Positions 1 to 12,100 of a DNA stretch of 64,000 nt are shown in pieces. A program made the translations under genes and the position numbers. Below the pieces are notes generated by a model, which searched no databases, had not been told where the DNA came from, and saw only the letters and a list, made by a program, of their open reading frames with translations. Origin of the DNA: Tetraselmis striata (Eukaryota > Chlorophyta > Chlorodendrophyceae > Chlorodendrales > Chlorodendraceae); the NCBI GenBank assembly GCA_006384855.1, contig VCJN01002362.1:1-64000 (forward strand). The letters run 5' to 3'. Each line of letters starts with the position of its first letter. The first letter of the stretch is position 1.

Positions 1-1622
1 GCGCGGCAGTGGCCCGCCGCCCCGCCGGCATCCAGGGATTCGTTTGTGGCAGGCGGCATGCGCGCGGGTGCAGCTCCGACGATGGGCCCACATCCGGATA
101 CGGCGTGGCTGGCACTAGCCCCAGTGTACACACCCTCGCCCTCCGCGAGGGAACCGATCAGGCGCGCGTGCGGCAGAACCGAGCCTACTTCGGGTCCACG
201 TCCCACAGCCTTCGGTGAGCTTCCAAGCACCGACTTTACCTTCTATAGCGGACGACCACTGCGAAGTACTGTATCGCAAGTATCTTCGTCGCCTGTACGT
301 TGTCGTACCGGGTTGGTTTTTGCCGCCAGCGCATTCGCGGGCTCTTCCTTGCCTGCTGCTGGGTGACCAACTCGGTTTGTCGCCTCAAGCGGGCTTCGCA
401 GCAGCGCCACTTGCACCTGTTGCCGTCAATATTCAGAAGACCTGAAGGAGAAGCTCGCGGGTTCGTGCACAGCAGCAGCCACTCTCAGCTGATCTTTGGT
501 GGGCCCGTCGAGACGTTGGTGCCCCAGCCGGGACGTACATTCGTGCAGTATATCCTTTCCTTCGACTTCGAGTACTGCTGTAGGTACCAGCACGCACGAG
601 CGAGGAGGGCGCGTGCGCTTGTTATCAGCTGAGGCTGGCGGGGGATACTCTGGGCCAGCACACCCGCCGCGTTCAGCACTGCTCGAGGCGTCACTCTCGT
701 GGTGCCAGCTGGTTGGTACAGGGACTCAACTCACATAGTCGCGCTGTCTTTGAACAGGCAGAACTCCTCTTGCTGCGGGACTGTGAGGCGGCTACGGCAG
801 GGCACGTGCACTTCCGTGCTATTTATTTTCGCCCTGCACGTAACGCACAGACGCTCCCAGGCGGGTGCGGTCCTGCTCAACCCGCCCGGCCTCACCCACC
901 CAGCTGGCTCCCGACCCAGCACCAAGCTCGCGTTTGGGCAGGTAAATCTCGGCTATCGTCTCGCCTAGCGACGGGACCTGGAGACGTGCGAAGGCCGGCG
1001 TCTGACCCCGCACTCGCTCAACCCCGGGAGCTGCGAGGGGGTTTGCGCACCGCCGGTCTCGGCAAAACACAACCCGCCGCCCAGGGAACTTCGGGCGCCG
1101 CGAGGCACACCCCGCGGCGCTGGCCAAGTAAGGACTGCCCAACTGGAGTGTGGGGAGGATCATCCCCAGGAATCAGCCGCGGTAATACATCTGGGCCGTG
1201 GCGGCGGCGGAGCTTCACGCGGAATTGTCGCTGGGCTGCTGGTGGGCCGGCATGCCCGGTTTCTGAGCCCAAGCTCCAATCAGCAGGACACGTCGAGGCA
1301 CGCGCTGCGAGTAGTACTCGTACAGCCCAAAGCACGTCTGCGACGCGGCCACCCGTCCATCCGGGCATACCTGCGGTCGCCCCTGTCGGAGGGTGGCGGC
1401 CGTGCGCGCCACTCGGCACATCACATGTCTCTATTCTCCCTGTGCCGAAACTGCCTGGGCGACGTGGAGGCGCCGGGCACGCACAAGACGGACAGAATAA
1501 AGAGGTGAACCCTCCGCGCCCTGCACCCCGCTCCCCTTCCTTCTCCGACACCACTCGCCGCGAGCATCTCCCTGTGCGCGGCAAGCACACGAGCTGGAAA
1601 TAAACCTTGGGCTGGAAAAGCT

Positions 1623-1659
<37 letters not shown>

Positions 1660-1784
1660 ATAATAGTTTACCCCTCCCCCATCTCTACTTCCTTCTTTGT
1701 CCTCTAATGCCAGTGTGAGTAAAGTCAAAGCTTTATTCACCAGCTGCATGCCTTTGCAGAGCTGGTTGAGCCCCAAAAAATCGC

Positions 1785-1854
<70 letters not shown>

Positions 1855-2033
1855 GGGGGGGGGGGGGGGGGCGGTAGCTGTGCCAGATGCTCAGCTGCGT
1901 AGGGTGGACCGCTGTGAGTTGGTAGAAGTGGGGTCATGCAAAGGGGCGGTGGCCCCTTTGAGGCAGCCTACTATTGCTCCGCCCATAGACGACTGACTAG
2001 GATCCCCCCCCCCCCCCCCCACAACACACCACC

Positions 2034-2096
<63 letters not shown>

Positions 2097-2126
2097 CTCT
2101 TTGTTGCCCACCGCGCTTTCTTCCAG
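1..2126. other. Unassigned GC-rich leader region
   Basis: I see no reading frame here with convincing protein character. Long frames exist on both strands, but their composition is that of random GC-rich DNA. The stretch holds a 35-base G run (1623-1657) and the microsatellite pair listed separately. Missing 5' exons of the downstream plus-strand gene could lie here, because that gene's first recognisable exon begins at an acceptor near 2126. Confidence 0.6.
1788..2095. repeat. Inverted microsatellite pair (TG)n-Gn / Cn-(CA)n
   Basis: A (TG)n run at 1788-1851 is followed by a 17-base G run (1855-1871). After about 130 bases the mirror arrangement appears: a 17-base C run (2004-2020) and then a (CA)n run (about 2035-2095). 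The two halves are reverse complements of each other and could form a long hairpin. The right half lies just upstream of the first recognised exon of the plus-strand gene. Confidence 0.9.
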
Positions 2127-4338
2127 AGTTGACGAGGCCTGGGGATCGTCGCCTCGCAGCAGCGCGGACATCCCCACCGCCACGCCACCACATCCCCAAA
2201 AGACTTATCTGGCTAGCAACGGCCACCCGTTGGCCGTGCAAGCGGGGGACGACCCAGCCATCAATCCGAAGCTGGACCCCAACTTTGTGGGCGACGACTT
2301 TGACGACCTCAGCCACATGCAGCAGCGGCGCATGTCCGGAGAGGCAGCCGGTCCGGGCTCGCTTACCGGCAATGAGGACACCTCCGCGCGGTGGCGGAAG
2401 CCCGGCAACTGCCTGAAGTTTTTGGGCAACCTGCGAGAGCCGACGCTGCGGAGCCGGCTGCCGGAGGGCCGATGCCTCTATATCCAGAGCGGCGACCCCA
2501 GCGACTTCGACGGTGCACCCCCCTCCCCCCCTTCCCCGCCAACCGCCCCCAGCCCCCTCCTCATCTCCCCGACTTGCTTTTCTGTTTTTTTTCTGGCGGA
2601 CCTGTGCAAGCATTCTGGGCCTTACTGACACCTGGACCTGCCCCCTCCTCCCGGCAGGCTACCTCATTGCTCGAGCTGGAGAAGTATTGAGTAAAGTCAC
2701 AAAAGATCTCTCCTTTGCAGTCGTGGTGCGTTCGCTCTCTGGTTAGCATGTGGCAGTAACTAGAGACATGTGGCCCACAGAGCCCATTTGCAGCAACTCA
2801 CTGAGGCTTGCCTTCCCTAATTGCAGGTTCCTGAGGAGCGCGCGGCAGATAGGGATGTGAGCATCACGGACGACAAGGCGGAGGTATCCATGGACCAGTG
2901 CGGCAGGATGCTGCGCTTCCTCTGCCCCAGCTCACATGTCGTCAGGTACCCCCCCCCCCCCCCCCCCCTCCTCTTCTTTCTTTCTACTGTTTCTGGGCGC
3001 ACACTTTTTCCTCCAGAGTTGGTCTGTAACCTGCATTTATGTGCCCATTCTAGAAGAATTGCAGGACTCCATCCTCCTGGTTGCGATATTCGATATTATG
3101 TTCTCATGTATCATTGGATATCTGCCTGCGGTGTTGTATTTCTCCTGCCTGCCTGTGACTTGCCCTGGTGTACACTGACCCTGCGCCGTCCTGATCCATC
3201 CTCAGGGGGCCGCTCAACGAGAAGAACATCTTCGCGTTGATGAACTCGCCGGACAAGTACAAGCCGGCCCTGGAGATCATCCCCAAAACGCAAGGTGCGC
3301 TCGCCCTAACCAGGGGCCCAGGTGGCCAGCGTGGCAGACATGTCGGCCCAGTCAAGTGTGCTGAGCATTCGCTGTGCGCGCCCGCAGAGAATGAAACCAA
3401 CTGGACGACGATCGACAAGCTGGTGGAGCTGGTCAATGACCCTTCCGTCACCAGCGTCATCCTCGACCTCATGGGGTCGTCGGGATACATGCAGCCCCTG
3501 ATAGAACGCTGCCCGAACCTCGCGCAGAAGATACGGGCCTCGAACTTCCCGATCCCCCTGATGGGCGGTGTCCTGGCGGAGCGCAAGCCGCAGACGCTGC
3601 GCGTGCCGGGCAGGGACCCGCGCGCTGGCATGAACTGCATATACCACAAACCGAAGGAGATTATGGAGCTGACAAAGAAGTTCAACTGCCCGCTGCTGTT
3701 TGTGAGCAACAACTGCACCGCGGATATCCTCAAGTTTGAGAACGACGTGGAGCTCGTGAAGGCGCTGGAGCTGGAAGGTGGGCCCACGCTACAGTCCCCG
3801 GGGGTTTAACTTTGACTCGGGCCAATCTCCCATGATGAAACCTGCGCTGACGTCTGCCCCTTTCCGACATCCCAATTCGCAGGGCTCCTGAAATGTATTG
3901 CGGAGTGTTGGTTTGCGCCGCACCTCCAGGGACGCTACGTGGTGTTCGACTGGGTAGCATTTTGCGCGCTGCTGCTGTACCAGCGTGCCGGGCGTCACCT
4001 AGATGTAGAAGACCGCGAGCTATGGGTAGGGGAAAACGACTGCTCGGTCATGGTTTTGAAGAAGCCCTCGGACCCCATGACTGAGGTGACCAACCCCCCC
4101 CCCCCCCCCCCCCCCCCGCCCACAACTTACCCTCCTTGCCCTTCCTTTCCGCAGAGAGACTGCTGCTCCGCTGTACACTATGCGTGGTACAAGCGCTTAA
4201 TGCTTGCGTCTGCTCATCCCACAGGTGATCCAGGAGAATCTTGAGGGGACTGTCTGCTACGGCGTGTACAAGTCGGTCGTGAATATGGATCGCGATCTAC
4301 TGCTGGAGATGGCCCGGGAGCTGAAGTGCTATAACTGA
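2127..4338 (+). CDS. Multi-exon protein, possibly nucleoside-hydrolase-like (5' end not found)
   Basis: Exons at 2127-2512, 2658-2725, 2827-2945, 3206-3294, 3388-3777, 3893-4085 and 4225-4338 join in one frame with GT-AG borders and agreeing phases, ending at a TGA. The start codon is not identified; an upstream exon is likely. Weak resemblance to inosine-uridine nucleoside hydrolases comes from an Asp-containing SGDPSDFDG segment, a LMGGVLAE segment like the family's MGG motif, a following DPRAG, and a late FDWVA segment. The first Asp cluster does not match the family's usual DxDxxxDD, so catalysis is doubtful. Two introns have long C runs 3-9 bases after the donor. I am sure of the gene and unsure of the family. 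Confidence 0.7.
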
Positions 4339-5564
4339 GGGCATGGGTAGTGCGAGCTGGAAACCCCTAGTCTCGATTTTAACTGGTTATTAAAGCCAGA
4401 CATAGCATGGTCTTTTGACTGATATCCGTATGCGCCGGCCGCGTGCCGGAGCACAGGCGTGCTCCATCATCAGCATGATTGTAATGCATAAATGCAGATT
4501 TGCTGATTTCATACAACATGGCTCGCTTGGGCTGTGATCATAGAGCACTGATGGCTGACTTGTCCATCTTGACACGCACACATCTCAGGGCGGGGCCATG
4601 GGCGGGGGAAGGCGCGGACTCGCGGATGTAGCCTTTGACAAATTGGGAAGCGGCCTGTTCACCGGCCTCCAACAGGCGGCAGCTTGTAAGAGACGCAAGG
4701 ATATGCCGATGGTGATAGCTGCGGAAGCCGCGGAAAGTCTCAGCATAATTGGTGCGCCCCATTCACCAATGATGCTCCAGCTTTATATCGAGTTACAGAT
4801 GCGACCAGACGAATGCGCCAGGCAGTGTCACATCTGCTGTACCTGGCTACTATAGCTACTGCATACAGTGTAAGCCAGTCATGCTTTCCACCGGTCCACC
4901 GGTGAGGCACCGGTCCGCCATTTCGCCCAAATGTCGTCACATGTCGGCCAGCATCCATCATCGCATGTCATTCATATACATACTCAGCACAGTTAGTGAT
5001 TCAGGGTCCGCGCTAAGAAATGGTCAGCAGTGGCAGAGAAGTAGTGCACTGGTAAACTAAAGCGCAGCAGTAGGGACCGAAACATAGTGAAGCAGCCGCA
5101 AATGCGATAGATCGAAGTGACACGGAACTATATTTCTCGGGCAAGTGCCATTTAAGAGTCTCTCCCTAAGATGTTTGTCACATCACATTCTGTAGAATGA
5201 TTGCCGTATTCGTGTGCAAGAAGTCCAGCTGATCCAAAGAATCTTCGGTATTAATCAGTCAGTTACATGTATAGATTAACGATTCATTTTTTGTGATTGC
5301 AGTATGAACACCATATGCATATAGACTAATCGAATCTATATATGAAAAATCGAAAACCGTATATAATATAATGTATATAAATAGATATACATACATGTGC
5401 TAAGCGGCGCTTCGCGCCGGGGATTTGTGGAGGTGCCCCTACCTCTTGGGTTGAGCCTGGTGCGGGATGCGGGCCGCTTTTAGCCGGCTTGTAGTGTTGA
5501 TCTTGTAATACTGTGTTTTTCCCGGTAATACTGCTTTTAGCGTTAGATTTGTCAGTAATTTATT
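4339..5564. other. Intergenic region, AT-richer toward its right end
   Basis: No supported gene. The short frames have no recognisable protein character. The stretch 5280-5400 is strongly AT-rich with alternating TA, unlike the GC-rich genes around it. Confidence 0.6.
4480..4484 (+). terminator. Candidate poly(A) signal TGTAA
   Basis: TGTAA, the common polyadenylation signal of green algae, lies about 140 bases after the stop of the plus-strand gene ending at 4338. The position is plausible, but a five-base motif can occur by chance. Confidence 0.35.
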
Positions 5565-5578
5565 TTTTAAGAGACGTA

Positions 5579-5837
5579 AAAGTAAAAGTAAAGTTCGCCC
5601 CGGGACATCGGCCGAAGCCGCCCCAGCACTTGACCTCGTGCGCCAACTGCAGTCGTAGGTCTGGCATAGCCAACAGACCATTGCCTCATTCGAACCCCGA
5701 AGGGCTAATGCATCAACCGAGTAAACCCGGGACACGCCGGGCCGATATTGCCGAAATACATCGGCCAGGAATCGAACCCGGTATCTCTCGCACACGAGAC
5801 GACCGCTCTACCGAGCGGACAAGGGATGTACCTTGTC
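5579..5837 (-). mobile_element. tRNA-derived SINE, copy 1, with target-site duplication
   Basis: Read on the minus strand, the element starts with a tRNA-like head. It has a D-arm-like GCTC/GAGC hairpin (A box) and a T-arm with GGTTCGATTCC (B box). A unique body follows, then a 3' tail of repeated TTTAC units. A perfect 14-bp direct repeat, TTTTAAGAGACGTA, flanks it at 5565-5578 and 5838-5851, the expected signature of retroposition. Three further copies lie in this window. Confidence 0.88.
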
Positions 5838-5851
5838 TTTTAAGAGACGTA

Positions 5852-7154
5852 TTAATTTGTAAAACAGATTAAATCTACAAGCCGCGTAAAAGCTTGCTGA
5901 CTACTGGTGTGCATTACAAAAAGGCCAGTACCCAACCCAAGCAGTATTACCCCCCCCCCCCCCCCCCTCAAAAAAAGCAGCATTACAAGATCAGCAATAC
6001 AGTATTAATGGCCGGCCCTACCACATACCCTGGACGATTCCCTAGCGGGTGACCATATGGACCCACCCGCTGACTCGGGGGCTGCACCCCTGCGCAGTAT
6101 GGGCTGAAGCCCGGCTCTACCAAGGGCGCATTGAATGCGGACAGCAGCTGTAGGTGGGCTGGCTTTGGAGCAAGCCATTACCGCAGTATGGGCCGCTTTG
6201 CGGGAACTGCTCACTTGCTTGCATGCCGACGGTGGGGAGAGCGCGCCTTTGTGAATGTGCTCTACGATGGTAGAGCTAACTCTTGGCGTGCATCCGTACA
6301 GATAGAACGCATATACGTGCGATATAAAAATTCGTGCCCTCGTGACATTGGGTTATCAAATTCATTGCCAAGCCTGAACAATGACACGCACACGTATGGC
6401 TTTAACAACGAGAGCACAACAAACGCCACTTAGGGCTCCCCCACGCATGATGCCGTGTTCACGTATGACACATGGAAGGGCGCGGCCGGAAACGACGGTG
6501 AGGGCTCATAATGGGCCAATGTACAATTGATGCTTGACAAGGGGGGCAAGGCTTTTGTGGGCAGGTGTATATATATTTATGTTTGTATATTCATATAGAC
6601 CATATCTGGATATATTAAGTGAGTCGCCGGTATTGGTATAATAATGGTGTTACTTCGTCAACTCCTCAGCAGTAGTATATAGCAAGCCAGCAGGCCGCAG
6701 ATGAATATCATCCAGTTCCGAGAAATAATAAAGCGCCTATTCAATGCGGGTCGGAAAGGGGGATCCTTACTGCTAGTTTTTCTGATGGTATTAATGATTG
6801 GGCAAAGTATGTCCGCATTCAATCTTTAGAGGACTGCACAGGCTTTGGCAGGCAGCAGCAGGCAAAGAGAGTGCGGTAGTTGTGCCCCCCCCCCCCTTGG
6901 CGTGGCTGCGGCACATTCCGTGGGACTGTTGCCACCAGATACAATAATAAAATTACAGATATTAAATAGCCCAGCTCTTTCAAGGAGCCGATACCGCTGT
7001 GGTTGTAGTGGTCGCTATTGAACATGCCATGCTGAACAATCGATTTCAGTCTGCATGGCTACAGGTGTGATGAACGGCAGCGGCTGTATAGCACTACAGG
7101 TCCCCCCCAGTTGCTTCGCCATTGCCTCGCGGCACTATCCCCAGAACGACGACA
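5852..7154. other. Intergenic region with one dispersed repeat
   Basis: No gene is supported. It contains a C run near 5950-5967, a dispersed repeat at 6445-6572, an AT-rich stretch around 6560-6660 and a short C run near 6887. It lies immediately downstream of the minus-strand channel gene and probably includes its 3' untranslated region. Confidence 0.55.
6445..6572 (+). repeat. Dispersed repeat of about 125 bp, copy 1
   Basis: This segment is repeated with small differences at 9757-9884, inside an intron of the channel gene. Shared blocks include ACATGGAAGGGCGCGGCCGG, ATAATGGGCCAAT and CTTTTGTGGGCAGG. No coding potential or terminal inverted repeat is visible, so it is probably a fragment of an interspersed element. 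Confidence 0.85.
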
Positions 7155-9103
7155 TCAGTTGAATCGCCGCACCACAGATTGCCGGCGCTGTATCGTCGTG
7201 TTGTCATCAAGCTCCACGCCGCTTGCGCCAGGCATCATCTGCTGGTTGGCAGCAATGAGGTCGCGCTGCATGATCTTGAGCATGTCGGCCAGCTGCCCGG
7301 TCATCGTGGTCACCATGGCGTCGTTCTTCTTCTCCATCTCGTCGCGGATCTGGAGCCGGAGGTTGGCGAGGTAGACGTCTAGGTCCTGGCGGATCGTCCC
7401 TGTGATACCGGCCCACTCGCGATTCCGGTTGTTCACTTCGCCCATCTGTGGGCAGGTACCACGCGGCGCCGGTCAGACGACCGCCGCAAAGCACACCCTT
7501 TCCTACACGGGGCGGGGGGTGGCCATTTGGCCTGCGCAAAACAAAAGCGCACCTGCAGCGTCTCTTTGGGCAGCAGCGCATGCAGCCAGCGCGGGCAGTA
7601 GTTGTTCCGCCGCAGGTACTTCTCCCCGGCGACCAGCTCGATCTCCACGAGCAAACCGGCGCGCTCGCGCAGCGCCTCCGTCTTGGCTTTCTCCTGCACC
7701 TTCTCGTACGAGTCGCCCATGAGGGCGATGAGCAAGTTGAGCAGCAGCACCATCTGCAGGACGGCGTACATGATGAAGAGGATCTGGCCCAGCACGCGGT
7801 ACTCCTTGAGCGCGTCGAAGGAGCCGATGTCAAAGGCGCCCAGCATCATCCCAAACGCCTTGAGCACAGTGTCCCAAAAGCTGCGCGGAGGTTGGCACTG
7901 CTCGGCCAGCTCGCTGAGCTCCGCTGCCGTCACCTCCTTGCCAGCCTTGGCGCGCTGCAGCAGCTCCGCGAGCACCTCCGGGTCGCAGTCGCCTCCGGGC
8001 TCGTAGTTGAGAGGCATCAGCACAAAGAAGGCCGACGCGGCCGCGAGCATGACCACCATGAGGAGCACCAGCAGGTAGCGCATGTCGTAGCCGATCTGCA
8101 CCACCATGCGCACCAGGCTGCCGGTTGTGGTGAAGGCGCGCAGGAAGTAGAACACCTTGAGCCAGGAGAAGAAGACGGCGATGGAGCTGACGGCGGGCGT
8201 GATGGCCATGGACGTCATGCCCAGCGCGCCCGTCAGGATGCCGAGCAGCAGCACCCAGACATCCAGCACGCTCCACAGGTCCCTGTGAGACCACGCGGAC
8301 ACACGCAAGGGGGCGTTCTCAGCCTAGTAATAGCCGGAATCAGGCTTTGGCAAGCTGCAGGACACTGCAAGGAGGGGGCACCGAAGACTGTCGTAGAGCA
8401 TGCGCCCGCGCATTTCCCAATTGATTGCGATTTTACAGATCTTGCACCGCGCATAAAGTACTCGTAGTACGTTAGGAGTATAGTATAATACGTTACGATT
8501 ACGGCACAGCTACAGGTCGGTAACTATTGTCGCTTATACCATAACATTTGATTGGGTTCACCGGAAGGGAAATAATGATTTGTGTCATTGCAGCGACGAG
8601 TCGGAAGATCCGTATGCTATTCGTGGCGTATTCCGATATATTCCGAGACAAATATGTCTTTTCGCTCGTCGGCGGGGGAAGGGGGGGGGGGGGGGGGGGG
8701 GGTCGACGATTATCTACCGCGAACTGAGCGTGGTCACGGTAATAAGTGGCATCAATGAAACAGCCGCAGTGCCGCCAGGGCTCATTGTCCAAACCTGTAA
8801 ATGCACTTGTCTGCGCATTCTGAGCGCACTTAAGACTACATACGGGATCTGGTGATTTGGTGGCCAGGTCATATTTTGTCAATTTGGGCATGTTTCAAAC
8901 ATTTACCACGCTCAAAACGTGTTCAAAATTGCCGTGGCCACCAAGCACAAAGCATTTGATGGGCAAAGGCGGGGTTTCTAGCCTGAAGTGCCCTCAAATT
9001 GCCCAGAAAGAGAAATTTAGAGGGTGGTAACAGGGATACCGGATATATGACAATCTTTGGTATCCCTGCCTCGTATTGTGCTGCCGCTAACGCAGCGCTG
9101 AGC

Positions 9104-9135
<32 letters not shown>

Positions 9136-12100
9136 CTCACCCGAGGTACATCGCGACCCCCTCCGCCCGGATCTGCAGCACCTCGTAGGTTGACTGCAGC
9201 ATGGAGAAGAACAGCACCATCCCCGACGCGATCTTCACCAGCAGCTCCCACATCTCCAGGTCCGCCGGGTCCGTGACCCAGCCGCCTGCGTGTTGCAGCC
9301 GCGCCAGCGAGTACGCCTATTGGGGGGACGCCAGGGCACGCGGTTAGCTGCTGCTGTGCCGCAGAGTGTGCACACACATGCACACCCACACACACGAACA
9401 GGAATACACACGCGTACACGCCGTGCTATGCAATTGGGATTGTGAGTCGAAAATAATGACGCATTGTTTTGCAGTAGTCGCTTCGCTAATGGGTCGAAAT
9501 GTCTGCAGGTATTCGTAGTACATTTGAATGTATTTGAATATACAAGTATTTTTCTCTCTTCGCGCGGGCCCGGGGGGGGGGGGGGGGCGGGGGTCAGAAA
9601 CGAAACTAGCAATAACATACACCGCAAACCCAAGGCGGTCCTACAGGTACCCATGTACTGTACTAGACAGCAAACGGCTCTTACCTGGCACACGCTTACA
9701 AACAAGAGCACTGACGGCTGCCCGCCCGCCCCCCCCCCCCCCCCCCCCACACACATCACGCATTATGTATGTTCACGTATGGCACATGGAAGGGCGCGGC
9801 CGGAACGAAGGCGGGGGCTGATAATGGGCCAATCTACAATTAATGCTTGACAGGGGGGGCGAGACTTTTGTGGGCAGGCGTATAGTATTCGAGATATTAT
9901 TCGGAGTTCTGCGGTAGGCGATTTGGTTCGCCTGGGGGGCGAAACCCCAGTCGATGATATTCCTGGCGTTCAGACGCGAGAGCGTAGCGCCTGCGGGATT
10001 TCGATTTTTGTATTTGTAAATCTTGTTGCTGTAGTACTTTGGGGTAATACTCGAATAAATACCAGTACCTTTGCGATTTGTTGTGGTGTGTTCCTGGAGA
10101 AAACCCCAAGATTTCTGGCGGACGGTGCATGCCGTGGGTGTTCCGGGAAAAAGAGCCGTAGCGCCCGCGGTGGGGAATTTCGACAAAAAACATTTTGATG
10201 TTGTTTGTCAAAATGGTGGTGCTACTTGCAGTACTTTCAGCAAAACAGCGCTGAAATAAGCATCACAGATAGCACCACGATTATCGACAAAACAATATCA
10301 AAGACATGTTTGTGTTGCTATTCATCTTTTAAAGTGGTAAATATACCGGGCGGGTATAAACTACGTACGGATGCCGGATGAGTTCCTAATATTATTCAGA
10401 CCCTTCAATATACTGGGCCGCGGGTGAGCCGGTTTGCTGCGCCACAAACACTGCACGGGATCCCAGACAGCGGAGCTGCAACGCAATCGACTATGTGTAA
10501 GGCCCGCGGACCGATGTGAACCCCACGGGCATGCATGCCTCCTGTCTCACCTGGAACATCACCGACGCCAGCTGCAGCAAAAAGACCGCGCCCTGCGTGA
10601 GCAGCACCCGCTTCCCGTACGCCTCCCACTTGAAGTTGAGCACGGCGCGGCCCAGCGGCGTCTCAAACAGGCTCGGCTCGTTGGAGTTGTACGCGAGGTG
10701 GAGGAAGCTGTTCTCCAGCGTGCCGTAGCCCCCCTCCCCCTCCCCCTCCGCCGCCTCCTCCTCCTCCTCTTCGTCCTCCTCATCCCCCTGGTCGCTGCCG
10801 ATGCTCTCCACCTCGTTGCCATCTCGAACTACGCTGGGCAGCAGCCCCAGAATGTAGGGGCAGGCCGCGTGCACGGCAACCACGTCCGTCTGGGCCACGC
10901 TTGCGCTGGAGGGCAGCAGCTGCCGGATGAGGCCCAGGATGGACTTGTCCTTCTTCTCGGTGCCCCAGATTCGCTTTGGGTACTTGGTGGCGCCCACCTG
11001 CGCCACATGACAGCGCCAGCCGCAGCGCGTCACGCCTCGGCAGCCCCGGGGGGGAGCCCCAGACATATGCGTGGGCAAGTGTACGGAAGCGGGCCGCCCC
11101 CTCCGCACCTCCACGTCCCTGAAGCTGTGGGTGACCACCTCCTCCTCCATTTCGCGGCGCTGGTTCCAGCCCAGCTCGTACACCACGTCGTTGGCGCGCA
11201 CCATGCCGATGTGGCCCAGCAGCCGGCACGCCAGATCCGGAAACTGCTCGATTAGCTTGAGGAGCATGGCGGTCCCGGACTCTGCACATCAGGCCACCGA
11301 GCAAAGCTCATGCTGCGCCCAGGCAGAGGTTTCCATGGCATGCGAGGACGCGATGCCTGAATATGAGCATGGGCGTCCCTGTGTACGTGAATGGAAGGGA
11401 ATGAGGAGGAGCGGGGAGGAGGTGGGGGGGGGGGGGGGGGGGGGGGGGCTGACCGGTGGAGATGGCGGCAGATGTCATGGTCGCCCCCTCCCGTCCCATC
11501 TCAATCACGCAGTCCACCACAGCCGCGACGCTGTGGTAGCTGCTGATCGTGGACAGCAACGGGCGGCCCTGCGGAGGGGGAAGGAGGCAGCGCCGGGTGT
11601 CAGCCTGCGCTGCAGTGGAGTGGCACGTGCTACGGACATGCAGCGCTGGCCTACCCTTGGGCCGTAAGGCAGCATGGGCGTGATGCCGCTCGCGCGGTGC
11701 AGCTCCAGCATCTTCTTCACCAGGCGGTGGTCGTCGCAGTCGTGGATGACGGCGTGGATGAGCACGCCGGAAGGTGGCGCCCAGGCTGGTGAGAGACTGC
11801 GGATAGTCCTTCACCATGTCCAGCAGCATGTCTCGGTTGGGACCCTCGCCTGCGGGGAGAAAACGAGGCGACGTCAGCCAGGCGTCCGATGCCAACAAGC
11901 GCTGACCCTAAAGGCCGCCCATTTGACAACGCCCTCCCTTGGAGCGGTGGGCTGCCGTTGCGGCATAAGTAAATTAAATATATGTAAAGTATATAGTATA
12001 TAAGCAAAGTAAATGACGAATCATGAAAGTAACATCCTCCTCTGCCGATATGCATACCTCCATGCCCCGAGCAGACGTTCCATCACGGTCGGTTGGGCTC

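Noticed and set aside
5760..5825. Possible functional tRNA gene (A-box and B-box arms)
   Set aside because: The tRNA-like part continues into a repeated body with a TTTAC tail and a target duplication, so it is a SINE head; no proper acceptor stem is seen.
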